Below the pieces are notes generated by a model, which had not been told where the DNA came from, searched no databases, and worked only from the letters and a program-made list of their open reading frames with translations. A program made the translations under genes and the position numbers. This document shows, one piece after another, positions 27,046-38,269 of a DNA stretch of 64,000 nucleotides. The first letter of the stretch is position 1. Every line of letters begins with the position of its first letter. Source of the stretch: Capsaspora owczarzaki ATCC 30864 (lineage: Eukaryota; Opisthokonta; Filasterea); the NCBI RefSeq assembly GCF_000151315.2, contig NW_011887295.1, positions 558,001 through 622,000 of the forward strand, in the 5' to 3' direction.

Positions 27046-27367
27046 TCTGTGAAACGGAAGAGCGGCCGAGCGATCAGACCGGAAAGCAAAAGACTGCAGG
27101 CCTTTCCCTTACAATAGACTGGATTTTGGGGGAGGGAGGATTTTGTACAAGTAGCAATTGCAAGGAAGACTACGGATTGACGCAGCAAGTCCAACACTGC
27201 CCTGTGTGAATAGCAGCAGAAAGCGGTCAAATCTCAGTGACCAAGTCAAATGCAGATGCAATCGTTTATGCTGTCCACATATGAAAGTACCTCTCATAAT
27301 CTCACTTTTTTTAACTCATTCGTTCAGTCTTTGCTTTTCGTCGCTTTTTCTGAGAGAGTTCCCCCCA
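27046..27367. promoter_or_regulatory. Divergent region between COA7 and FAF2
   Basis: About 320 bp between head-to-head start codons with no coding signal. The FAF2 side is pyrimidine-rich. Confidence 0.4.
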
Positions 27368-30300
27368 ATGGATACCACAGAGGCCTCCTCGTCATCTTCT
27401 TCTGCTTCTGCTGATGCTGCTGCTGCATCGTCGTCTTCGGCAGCTGGATCTTCAGCGCCCGGCACGGACGAAGATCGCTCGCAACTGATTGCACAGCTGC
27501 AGGTACGCCTTGACCACGAGTCGAGAGAGATAGAGAGAGAGACCAGAGTCGAGAGAGAGAGAGAGTGCTGACGTTGTTCTTGACTGACTGGACTGGACTT
27601 GACTTGACCACTACCTCCACTACGACCACCACCGCCACGCCGCAATCCTCACTGCGATAGTCCATTACAAACATGGAGAGCACCGACCAGTGCCGCTTCC
27701 TGCTCGAGGCGCACGATTGGAACTTGCAGGTACAGTCAACTTGGCTGTGTTTTTGTCGCCTTTTGCATTGGGCGTTTCGTTTCGCTCGATGCAAGGTGTC
27801 CATTCCTGCGAATGCAAGCTTGGTCAACGACACAACATGCTTGTGGTGGTGGCCTGTGTGCTTATGCGAGAACGCGGGAACAAGCGAGTAGTTGAAGTGG
27901 TGCTCAACTCTTTTTTCACTACTGGCTGTTGCGCCTGCACAGACGGCAATTGTCACTGCGCTGAGCATGCAAGATGAAGGCGATCGTCATCAGACTCGTG
28001 GTAGTGCTCGGTATGTTTGGTAGCTGAGGAACCCATGCCCGGAACTTGCGCAAGCTCACTGTTGTGCTTGATGCATTCTACGACAGATTTGCGGAGGATT
28101 TGGGCGTACAGCCAAACTATCAGCCAAGCCGAAGGACACCCCGCGCGGCAGAACCTGCATTTGCACGAACACTAGCAAACCATCAAGTTGCAGAAGCTCC
28201 GGTGTGTAACAACATGACATGTCTGACGCGCAAGGGTTTCTGTTTGACTCACCGATGTGTGGCACTTGGTCGCGTTTTCATGGGGTTTGTTTTCTTTGTC
28301 CGTGTGGTGTGGATCTGGGACTTTGGTTTGAGCAGGCGGATGCAGGGCGAGCTGGCTGGCTTCGGGTTGGACCACTGGCAACAATTTACGATTACTGTTG
28401 GACGGTCGTTTCTACATTGAGTAAGGAGTTCAGACTGAGAGCTGAGTGATGTGATAGACACTGTTGTCTGAGCGGTGTGCTGACTCGTATTGATCCATCT
28501 CTTCTGTAAACCCCTCCCAATTCACTGTGGATAGCGAGCTGGATTCCGATTCGTGAGTTTCGCTACCATTGTTCACCCCGTTTGTGCTTGCCATTCCAGC
28601 TTTGATTTCTCTCACTTTTTTTTCTCTCCTTGTTGCTCATTCCACAGCGAGCTGGATCCCGTCAATGGTTGGGCTCACCAGTCCAGGTTGGTTTTTATTT
28701 GGGATCGTTTGTTTGTTTTTTTTTGTTTGCCTTTCTCCTCGTCGTGTTGCTGAGCATTACTCAACTTGTGGTCGCCTCCCTTCTTTGACTGAATTACTGC
28801 TCCTTACAACTAACTCTGGAAACAACAGTCGTCGATCCGCTTGCAGATGTGACGGCATTGGAACGCGAAATCGACGAACGGTTTGGCCGCTCTCATCCCG
28901 GCTTTTTCCAAGGCAGTTATCGCGAAGTGAGCTCCCCTTTTGAGTTTTTCTCCTTTTTGTGGTTTGAAACTGCTCGTGGCTGGAATGGGGTGACGCGAGC
29001 CTTCGCTTACTTGGCATTTCTTCGGTACAATTGATTCATCAAGGCTTCCAACCACAGCAAGCGAGAGCTCAAGTTTTTGCTAGTTTATCTGCATTCCCCA
29101 TCCCACTACTTGACCGAGAACTTTTGTCGGTACGAGATGCAACCTCTCCTTTGCTCGCAATTTCGATGTCCTGAATCTGTGTATTGATTGGTTTTGCTGG
29201 TGTGTGTGTGTTTGACTGAATTCTCTCATTTGTTTGTTTATCCGACAGTGGGGTGCTGACGTCGACTGCGTTTACGGACTTTGTCAACGAAAACTTTGTC
29301 TTTTGGGCGGGCTCCGTTCGCACGGCAGAAGCGTTCGATGTTGCCACGCTCCTTCGAACTGTGAACTACCCATTCCTCGGAGTTGTTGTTCCCCTTCACG
29401 GCCAAATGGTCCTCGTTCACCGTATCGAAGGTACACTGCTCAAACTGAATAACTGGCTCCACCAAATTCGTTGTGAGCTTGAGCACTAACGAACACACTC
29501 TCCGATCGTTTTGGGGTGTTTTTGGCAGGCGTTTTGCCGACTGAGACCGTTATCACCCAACTTCAGACCGCCATCGATGCCCACGGCGCCGAGCTTATCG
29601 TCGCCCGCAACGAGCGACAGGAGCGGGCGCAATCGCAGCTCTTGCGGGACGAACAAGACGCGGCCTACCAGCAGTCGCTTGCTGCAGACCAGGAGAAGGC
29701 GCGTCGTCGACAAGCTGAGCAGGAGCGTCTGCGTGCCCAAGAAGAAGCAGAGGCCCAGCAGGCTCGCGCCGAAGAGGAGGCGATTGTGGTAGGAGAAAAC
29801 TCGTTTTTGACCAAAAAAAAATGCCTCGTTCTTGGTCGTGATTCTTATCTATGTCTGTGTGTTCGCGCTTGTTGTCGTCTGTCATTCCCGTTTGTTGGAT
29901 GCGTCTAGGCTCGTGAACGCGCTCGCGAAGACAAGAAGCGAGTGCTCGCAGCCGAGCCCGCGCCAAACACCCCTGGCACGACGCGCATTGTGCTTCAATT
30001 ACCCACAGGCAGTCGCTTGGAGCGTCGCTTTTATGTTGACGACACTCTTCAGGTGAGTGCAGTACTGTGAAATGGGTTGGCGAATGCAATTCTTTGTTGT
30101 TCGGGGGACAAGTGTTGCATCGAGACGCTGGGTTTGCCTTTTATGTTTTTTTTTTGTTGTGTTTTTTCGACCTTTGCTCCCATTGGAACCTGCTCGGTGT
30201 GGGGGATTGGTTGGCAATTGGTCATTGGTGGACTTGTTGCGTGATGGGACGGTGGAAACTCCGTGACATGTGCCATTGGAAGAAACGCGACACTTTTGCG

Positions 30301-30705
30301 TTTGTTATTCGACGTTGTACCTCCCTCGCAACCCAACAACATGTCTCCTCTCTCACAGCCCAACAACTACAACAACAGCAACATGTCTTTTGGGTGAACG
30401 GACGACCAACACGATTCAAACAAACGAGTCTGGGGTTGTTCCTCCCTGACTTCACACCATTTTTTCACTTCCGTCTTGTCCTTTGTCCTTTGACAACTCT
30501 AACTCTGCTTGCGCTTTTCCATGGCTCTTTTGTTTGTTTCGAGCAGCTGGTGCACGACTTTGTCGACACCCAAAACACGGGCCTCACAAACTACAACCTC
30601 GTTGTGCGACACCCCGTGCGCACCATCACCGACCTCTCGACGACACTAGCTCAGGAGAAGCTCGTCCCTAACGCGTTGCTCCTCGTCCAGAACCTGGATG
30701 CGTGA
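27368..30705 (+). CDS. FAF2: FAF2 (UBXD8): UBA, hairpin, UAS and UBX domains
   Basis: Twelve exons: 27368-27502, 27661-27729, 27943-28010, 28087-28201, 28336-28420, 28648-28686, 28829-28926, 29044-29129, 29249-29430, 29529-29788, 29909-30052 and 30547-30705, giving 479 residues (human 445). The order is a Ser/Ala-rich head; a UBA domain with DQCRFLLEAHDWNLQ; a membrane hairpin coded across exons 5-6 (IYDYCWTVVSTL); a UAS thioredoxin-like domain (GRSHPGFFQGSY, then KRELKFLLVYLHS); a long charged coiled coil; and a C-terminal UBX domain (TRIVLQLPTGSRLERRFYV). FAF2 sits on ER and lipid droplets and recruits p97/VCP for ER-associated degradation. An 18-nt possible microexon at 28535-28552 duplicates the start of exon 6. 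The Ala/Ser head before the UBA is longer than in animals. Confidence 0.93.
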
Positions 30706-33700
30706 TGAGTCTTCCGATTTCCGTCTTTCTTTTTTCTTCTTTTTTTCTTTTTTCCTTTTTTTGTTTTATTTGCGTTTCGGATTTTTTTTTTCATTTTTTT
30801 TTCTTTTTGTTATTTCCTTTCTTTATCATTCCCTTTATTCCCTTTTTCCCCTTCTGTTTCACTTTTTTTTTCACTCTCTCCTCTTGCGCAGTTGCTTGCT
30901 ACCGGTGTGCTCGTGTTTGTCGCTGTCCCGCTTGCTGCTTGGCGAGTATGTTTGCTGTCGTTGCGTTCTCGTTGCGCAAAATCCGCATGATCGCTGTGGC
31001 CCGTCGAACACGCCCTATGTAATACACGAACAGTCGAAACCGCGCGAGGTTGGGTTTCATTATGTTATTATTGCTGTGATAAACAATCACGGGGACGGGG
31101 ATTGGCAGCAAATCAAATCAACAATCAGAAGCAACAAATTAGCATTGCGTTCTCACTCCCGTCCGTCACCGTCGTTCGCGCGATGCCGCCCTGTGGGGGA
31201 ATATTGTACGTTGTCGCTCCGTCGGAACGCCACAAGTGCTGTTTGAGGGGGTTTGGGCGAGCAGCTCGCGCTTTTTGCCATGCGGTTTCTATTTCTCCTA
31301 ATTTGCGATTGAACGTGTTCGGGCTGACTCCCGCATCGAGCGCATCGCCCGTCGGCTTTTGCCGCTGCGATTCGAGCGAGCGTTCACCTTTTTGTTTTGT
31401 GCGATTGCTTCTCTTTTTTGTGTGTGTGTCGGCTATTTGCAACGCCAGACTGCCGTTTGTAAAAGGAGCGGCAAACCTGCTCTCTGCCGGGTTCGCACTT
31501 GGACTCTGGTCAGTTTTCCTTTTTTTCCTTTTTTTTTTTTTTTTTTTTTTTTTCTTTCCTCGCCTTGGTACGTTTGCCCCTTTTTATCGGATCAGGATGT
31601 GCTTTCTGCACCCTGAAACCTGCTGCGTTCTTGCCTGAGGCACAAACCGCTGAGTATGTCGCACACCCCTCTGCGTCCATGTCCGGGGCGGGTCGGCGAG
31701 GCAGTTGAGAACACGAAACAAAAACTGGGGCACGGAGACTTGATTACGGTTGGTGCAAAACGACACATGTCTCTGCAGCAGCGTTGCTTGGGGCCAAGAA
31801 GTGTCTGGTGAAGGGGATGGCGGCGGCGGTGGTGGTAATGGATGTTGCTGCATAGCAATTTCTGGGTGTCACATCCTGCTGTCGGATTTCCAGCCGGTTG
31901 AGACCCCAAGACGCAGCGGCAGCAACAACAGCCCGTGTTTCATGTTTGCCGCATGATGTTTTTGTTTACTTTTGCTGCAAATCGCGCCCACACGACCAAC
32001 GCCCGATCGATCTCCCAGCCCCTCTCTTTCTCGCAAACACCAAAAACATGCGCGAAAGCATCGGCGATCACGCTCAGAGTCAAAGCGGGGGGTGGAGGAG
32101 GCATGTGGCGGGCCGGGCCGTCTTAAAACGGCGCGGCGACACGGCAAATCGTGGTTCCAACAAAAAGAATGGAATGGTCGGAGAGGTGAGAGGTTTGCAG
32201 TTTGGGACAGTGTAGCAGTGGTGATGATGCCTCACCCCAGCACTCCCGCTCATACCAACGAATAGTGTTGATGATGTTCAGAACGACGACTTTTTCTCTT
32301 TTGTGTTTTGTTTTTGCTTTTTGCTTTTTCTGGCTGTGCTCCAAAACCCACCACCACCACCACCACCACCACCCGTCTCAATTGCTCAATTGCCTTTTTG
32401 AACATGTTTACAAGCTCAATTAGCGCGTTGAGTGGTGAAGGTTGGCAAGATTTTGAATGAGAGCAGCAGCGATTGATTACCGCCATGATTTTATGGATGC
32501 TGAGCGGTGACAAACCCCATGCCCTTTCCATTCATTCCATCGCACGCGTACCCAATTTTGTGGGCATGCCACGAACACGGCACAGACAATCGACACATCT
32601 GGTTGACAGCTTATGCGGATTCTTTGACGTTTTGCGAGCTGTTGCTATTTGGCTTTTGTTGACTTGAGTTATTGGCTGCATGCCGATGTTTTCGTTTCGT
32701 TTTGTTGTTTTGCCCCTGATTTTTTTCGACTTTCGCCGCTATTTTGCAATGACGTTCATGTTGCTTTGGGAGGTGATGCACGTTGTCGGGCAAAGGAGCA
32801 GAGTGGCCAGCAAGCGGAGAAGCGCATTTCGCCGAATGGACTGCGGGATAATTTTTTGGCTCACTTTTTTCGAAAATCGGCCGAATGAAAACCCGCGCGT
32901 GCAGTTTGCCAACAACACGCTCATCGAAGCAACCAATAACAACAATTGTTCAAAAAACAAAACATACAAAAACAAATTCAAAAAATACAAAACCACACAG
33001 AATCGAATTCGAAAAGTGCCTTTTTCTTCTTTTTTTTTTTTTTCTTTTCTTTCTGTGCTTGTTCCCGCTCTGACTCGCCTTGTTTTTGTGTGTTTTTGTG
33101 TGTTTTTTTGTGGTTTCGGTTTGTGTCTTATGCTGTTTCCTGTGGTCGATTTTTCCCTTTCTGGTCCCACCCACCCCCTCTTCCTGATTTTTCGCACTTG
33201 GCTCCTTCTCGTGTTCGCTCTCCATATCCCCGGCCTTTTGTTTATTGTGTTCTTTGGATAAACCTGTTTTTTGATTACACCTTGACGACTTTTTTTTTTC
33301 TTGTCGAGTTTTTTTTTTGTGTGTGATACTTCTGCTTGCTCGGGTGATTCACACACTCCTTCCCTCCGCTCGACCAAATCGCATTGTAGCTGCTTGTTCT
33401 TCTCCTGCTTTTCAATGTTGTTTTCGTCCGTCATTAGTCCTGCATACCGTTTGTCTCTGAATTCTCACTTTGTGTTGTGCGTGTGTTATTGGTTTGTTGA
33501 TTTTTTGTTTTTTTGTTGTTTTTTGTGTTTTTTGTTTTCTTCCCGATCTCGGTCTTTGCCCCGTCCTCGCTCGCGCCTACCATCGCTCGTTTATCGCATT
33601 GCAATGCATGGTCATGATCATCATCGTACTCGGCGGTTTTCACCGTGGTTGTCATTTTTTTTTCTATCGTTTTCATTTCATTTCGTGATTATCGTTGGCT

Positions 33701-34196
33701 CGCGCCCTTTTGTGTACTCTATCCCTCGACTAATCGATCGGATTGCCGTTGATTTTTTTTTTTTTATCTCCATTCAATCTTTTGATTCGTGATCTCAGGT
33801 GTTAAACCACTTTAGTCTTCTTTTTTTTTTTTTTTTTTCCTTTCTTTTTTTTTCCTTTCTTTTTTTTTCCCCCTTTTTCTCTTTTTCTGCCCACACGACA
33901 GAAGAGCGGCACGTCATTTTTCGTGTTTCACGCGCAACCACGCAACGATAGTCACCCAACACTCCAGCGACGGATTTACGGCTCGCAACTCGGCAACAAC
34001 CGTCATTTTAGTCGATAATCTTGGCCAAGCAGGATTTTTTTTATCCCTGTTTTTCCTTTTTTTTTTTTTTTCCTTTTTTTTTTTCTTTTTTTTTTTCTTT
34101 TTTTTTTCGTTAATTTTTTTTTTCTTGTCTCCCGTCCCTCTGGTTCGCTACACTTTGTAGTGCAACACCATTTTCTTAGACTCCTCTTTTTGTGAG
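30706..34196. other. Long T-rich region without a supported gene, upstream of the Q-rich transcription factor
   Basis: About 3.5 kb with no open frame that looks coding on either strand. T-rich tracts recur on the plus strand (30725-30875, 31515-31556, 33030-33055, 33815-33870, 34050-34120). The region may hold 5' UTR exons, introns or distal control elements of the gene at 34197, whose intergenic space is far longer than any other here. I could not delimit exons. Confidence 0.4.
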
Positions 34197-37100
34197 ATGC
34201 TACAGCAGCAACAACACCAGCAACAGCTGCACTTTGAGATGATGCACTCGTACCAGCCTCAGCAGACCTCTGGGTTTTACCTGACTCCTCAACAGCTGCA
34301 TGTCCATCACCAGCATCACCTGCAGCAGCAGCAACAGCAACAGCAGCACCAACAGCACCAACAGCAACAACAACAGCAGCTTCATCCCCTACTACAGCAG
34401 CAACCACCGCAAGGAATGACTCTGTTGTATGCAGGAGCAGCCACGAGCGAGGTGCGCGCGCCGTTTCCTTCGTTCCCAGCAACAACCTCGGTTCAAACAG
34501 CGGTGTCCTCCCCCACACTCTACCCGTCGTCTGGCGCGTCGATGCCACCGACGACAATGGCAATTTCCCAGCAGCACTTGCAGCAGCAGCAGCAGCAGCA
34601 GATGGCCTTTGTGCAGATGCAGCAGCCGCAGATGAGTGCGCAATATCAAAGCGCGTCGACTTTAACACCCTTCTCCCACCAGCAGCAGCAGCAGCATCAG
34701 CAGCAGCAGGCGTCGTACCAGCACCCCCACGCCACCACGACGGGCGTGAGTGGCAGCACGACAAGCAGCAGCGTGTCTGGGATGGGCTATGGCGGCCACG
34801 GTGCCGCTGCTCAGCCTGTTGCGGTGGGCTCGGGCGTGGTCCATTTTCACGCGCTCGCTTCGCCTTTTTTCGCTGCTTCTTCCTCCACACCCGCGTCGTC
34901 CGCTTCCTCCTCCTCCTCCTCCTCATCTTCCTCTTCTTCTTCCTCTTCGTCCTCGTCTTCATCAGTGATGTCCTCCTTCTCCTATGCCGTCCACCCTCAA
35001 CAACAGCAGCAGCAGCAGCAGCAAGCGCCTGCTTTGCATGTGGCCCATCAGCACTCGCACCAAAATGCCCCTTCTTTGAGCGCCGTGCCAGCAACGACCA
35101 TGCAGACCGACCCTTCGTCCTCCTCCTCGTCCTCGTCCTCATCGACTGCTGCAATGAGCACCTCGTTGATGCACGCGAACGCATCCCCGATGGTGGCCAC
35201 AGCAGGCAGCAGCAGCAGCAGCAGCACAACCAACATCATTGGAGCAAATCGCGGTTTCAACATGCAAAACAACCACCAATCCGCAGAATACTCACCCGGC
35301 TACAGCAACGTACATCCTCCCACCACAACAGGCTCATTGGCATTTTCAGCGTCCCCTTCTATTTCTGCATCATCGAACGGGGTCCAGTATCAGCAGCAGC
35401 AGCAGCAGCAGCAGCAGCAAGTGTTTGTGAGTGAAAGTGCGATGCGTCATACACCTGCAAATATTATCCGCCCAATCCAGCACGTTCTCCCACAGCTTGG
35501 CCAAACCCAAACACATTATCTGCAAGAATTCCATCAACAATATCAACAACCGCAGCAGCAGCAGCAACAACAACAACAGCAACAACATCAACATCAACAA
35601 CAACAGCCATACCATCCATGGAATCAACTTGTGGTGATGCACGAGCAACCGCACGACGCCAACGCAACCGCCCCCGCCCTCGCCGGCGCAATGATCACTG
35701 GCATGGGTGTTGGTGCTGTTGTTCACGGCGCTGGTGTTGGTGCGGGTACTGCGCGGTCTCAGAACGAGGCTGGAGGAACAACGGCATTGGCAACACCTCC
35801 TCCTCTGACGCATCATCTCTACGCGCCCAACTCTCACCACCACCACCACCCCCACCACCACCACCCCTCCTCCTCCGCGCACTTGCAGGGTGTCTCTGTG
35901 TCTGCTTCCTCTGCACAGCCATCCCTGAGCCACGGTGCTGCGCCGGGCCCGGCAGAGTGCGAAATCCCAACCACGGCCGCATTTTCATTTTCAGGCCATC
36001 GGCGGCAATCGGACACACCTTCAGGCGGTTACACCCTCAGCTGGCACGGCTCGCGCGCGCGCACGCCAACGCCCGCCTCGCCAAACCCAGCTGCTTCTGC
36101 TGTTGCTGTTGCGACTGTCACCCCCGCAACCATACTTGGCATGCACACTGCCCAGCAGCAGAATTATGGCGGCCACCAAGCCCAAGCGGACGCACACCAA
36201 CGGATGAATCAGCAGCATCCCGACCTCGCTTCTTCTGTTGCCCCTGCCGCCGCTCCCGTCGTTGCCATGGTCGAAGCAACAACACAAGCAACAGCAGCAG
36301 CTACAGACGACCATGCTGCTGCTGCTGCTACGTCCAGCGCGCCAGGCGCCCGCATGCCACTCGGCCGATCCATCTCGCACCAACCCCCGCCGCCACTCGA
36401 AATCCCGCAAAACACTTTGAGCTCGTCATTGAGCGCCATGCGATGCCTGTCGGATGGCTCGCTGCCCATGACTGCAGGAGTCAAGCCGCCAAACTACCAC
36501 TTGTACCGCGAGCTCTCGCCGCCCATGTCTGCGATCGGATCCTGCTCGTCCTCGGCGGCATCCATGACTGGTGTGTTTGCAGACGGTGGTGCATTGGATG
36601 CTCCCCAGCCCATCATCCCACAGCGTCGCCACTCGAGCGCATCGCCTTCTGTCACCACAACGACCCCTGCGTCGCTGATCGCCCCTGCAAACCCCCCGAT
36701 TCGACTCTTCCAGCTGTCGGTCATTGCTGGCAACTTTGGCGAGCTGTCCTTCCTGCCGTCCTTCCCCTTTGCCGACGGCTTGGAGCTGAGCATTGTGGCC
36801 GTGTCTGGCCGGAAGGTTGTCGAGTCGCTCATGTCGCCGCCGCTTCGCCGCAAGCGTTCAGACCATGCCACCATCTATCCAGGCACCGTCCTGTGGACGG
36901 TTCGCTTTGTTGCGCGCACCAACACGTCCGTGCCGAAAACGGATGCAATGCACGACGAGTACGACTTGGTCGTCACGCGATGCCGCAGCTGCACCAAGGC
37001 AATGGACGGCTCGTGCACGGGCGAGTTTGCCTTCATTGGCAAGCCTTCCAACCAAAAGTCCTTCCGCGGCACTCGCCTCAAGCATGGCAGCTTTGTGCCT

Positions 37101-37979
37101 GCCGTTGACAACCTCGGCTTCCGCTGCACCTGCACCTCGAGCGTCCGCAAGGGACACCATCGCACCGAGTTTTTCGCCTGGTCGTACAATGGTGTGCTTA
37201 TTAGCGAGCCGTTCTCTGTCAAGGGCCGCCCAACCGGTCTCAAGAAGAATGCTACCAAGATGCGAGAAAGCATCGGAAGCGAGTCCCGCCTCAACAGCCA
37301 AAGCTGCAGCAGCGAGGACGAAGAGGAAGACGAGGACGAGCAAGGCGAGGAGACGGACGAAGGTTCGCCCATGATGGCATCCGATGTGATTGTTCAGCAG
37401 CAGCAGCAGCAGCTCCACCAGCAGCAGCAGATCCGCCGCTTGAGCACCAGCTCGACCTTGTCTTCCATCCACGAAACGTCGTCCGCGTGCGCCATGTCGA
37501 TTGCTAATTCAACGACGCCTTCCGCTGCATGCTCGCCTCGCCTGGACAGCTGGCAGCACCCACCCGCGCAGCCCATCTCGCTTTTCAACACGACGCGTCG
37601 CCGCCACAGCGCCAATGCTGCTCTCGCGCTTTCTGGTGGCCCGGCCATTCGCTCGCCGCTTCTGCAGCAGCACGACGGCGCGCCACCGTCGCCCCGCATG
37701 GACTACAACCATTCCCCGCGCCTCCAGCCGGGCCAGCTGCAGGCACCTTGCCCGCCGCACAACAATGAAGCCGACACGTACGCTTCCTTTGTCATGTCTC
37801 AGCATCAAGTGGAGCATTGGCTCGCCAAGCCGTTCGACCGCGAAGCTGCTGATTGCCCTCCCACCTTGGCCTTGTCCACGGACGCTGGCGGCAAAGCACA
37901 CTCGCCACCTTCGCTTTACATTTCGCGCGAGTCTGAACTTGAAGCCGCCTCAATTCTCGGTGGACTTGGCATGCAGTAA
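34197..37979 (+). CDS. Large Gln/Ser-rich putative transcription factor with an unrecognised Cys-containing domain
   Basis: A single open exon of 1,260 codons. The first 830 residues are low in complexity: poly-Q, poly-S, poly-H and poly-A runs, as in activation domains. Residues about 836-1025 form a compact, non-repetitive domain starting FQLSVIAGNFGELSF. It contains VVTRCRSCTKAMDGSC (cysteines near 929-940), FRGTRLKHGSFVPAVD, FRCTCTSSVRKG and ISEPFSVKGRPTGLKK. The alternation of hydrophobic residues suggests a beta-sandwich, and the VVTRC then C-x-C layout recalls, weakly, Rel/p53-like DNA-binding folds. A basic segment (GLKKNATKMR) and an acidic run (EDEEEDEDEQGEE) follow, then another Gln/Ser region. 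I do not recognise the family. The ATG follows a T-rich leader with no stop-free extension, so it is probably the start unless an upstream exon is spliced on. Confidence 0.75.
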   Translation: MLQQQQHQQQLHFEMMHSYQPQQTSGFYLTPQQLHVHHQHHLQQQQQQQQHQQHQQQQQQQLHPLLQQQPPQGMTLLYAGAATSEVRAPFPSFPATTSVQTAVSSPTLYPSSGASMPPTTMAISQQHLQQQQQQQMAFVQMQQPQMSAQYQSASTLTPFSHQQQQQHQQQQASYQHPHATTTGVSGSTTSSSVSGMGYGGHGAAAQPVAVGSGVVHFHALASPFFAASSSTPASSASSSSSSSSSSSSSSSSSSSSVMSSFSYAVHPQQQQQQQQQAPALHVAHQHSHQNAPSLSAVPATTMQTDPSSSSSSSSSSTAAMSTSLMHANASPMVATAGSSSSSSTTNIIGANRGFNMQNNHQSAEYSPGYSNVHPPTTTGSLAFSASPSISASSNGVQYQQQQQQQQQQVFVSESAMRHTPANIIRPIQHVLPQLGQTQTHYLQEFHQQYQQPQQQQQQQQQQQHQHQQQQPYHPWNQLVVMHEQPHDANATAPALAGAMITGMGVGAVVHGAGVGAGTARSQNEAGGTTALATPPPLTHHLYAPNSHHHHHPHHHHPSSSAHLQGVSVSASSAQPSLSHGAAPGPAECEIPTTAAFSFSGHRRQSDTPSGGYTLSWHGSRARTPTPASPNPAASAVAVATVTPATILGMHTAQQQNYGGHQAQADAHQRMNQQHPDLASSVAPAAAPVVAMVEATTQATAAATDDHAAAAATSSAPGARMPLGRSISHQPPPPLEIPQNTLSSSLSAMRCLSDGSLPMTAGVKPPNYHLYRELSPPMSAIGSCSSSAASMTGVFADGGALDAPQPIIPQRRHSSASPSVTTTTPASLIAPANPPIRLFQLSVIAGNFGELSFLPSFPFADGLELSIVAVSGRKVVESLMSPPLRRKRSDHATIYPGTVLWTVRFVARTNTSVPKTDAMHDEYDLVVTRCRSCTKAMDGSCTGEFAFIGKPSNQKSFRGTRLKHGSFVPAVDNLGFRCTCTSSVRKGHHRTEFFAWSYNGVLISEPFSVKGRPTGLKKNATKMRESIGSESRLNSQSCSSEDEEEDEDEQGEETDEGSPMMASDVIVQQQQQQLHQQQQIRRLSTSSTLSSIHETSSACAMSIANSTTPSAACSPRLDSWQHPPAQPISLFNTTRRRHSANAALALSGGPAIRSPLLQQHDGAPPSPRMDYNHSPRLQPGQLQAPCPPHNNEADTYASFVMSQHQVEHWLAKPFDREAADCPPTLALSTDAGGKAHSPPSLYISRESELEAASILGGLGMQ

Positions 37980-38164
37980 CTCTCTGTATCCCACTCTCTG
38001 TATTCCGCATGCGATGTTGGATACTTGTGTATTTTTTTTTCAGCCTTCCCCCCCCCCCGTTGTTCAATGTTAGTTTTGTTTCCCTCTTGTGTAAAGTCGC
38101 TTGCTGTATTTTGATACAGCGTTGTCTCTTCCTCTCAATTCCCCCCCCCCAACTTCAGGCGAGT

Positions 38165-38170
38165 AATAAA
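38165..38170 (+). terminator. Poly(A) signal AATAAA of the Q-rich transcription factor gene
   Basis: A canonical hexamer lies 186 bases after the stop codon, followed by a T-rich stretch. The opposite-strand DDAH gene ends 100 bp further on (convergent pair). Confidence 0.55.
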
Positions 38171-38269
38171 GATTACTTTTTGTTTCAACTACGTTCGACC
38201 AACACCTCTTCCAAACACGATGCATGGTACAACAAAAACAAAAACCAAGAACCATGGACTGACCGCGGT

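Noticed and set aside
35618-37108. 496-codon plus-strand frame overlapping the Q-rich regulator
   Set aside because: It is a shadow of the 1,260-codon frame, Cys/Arg-rich with no domain, and ends inside the folded domain of the real protein.
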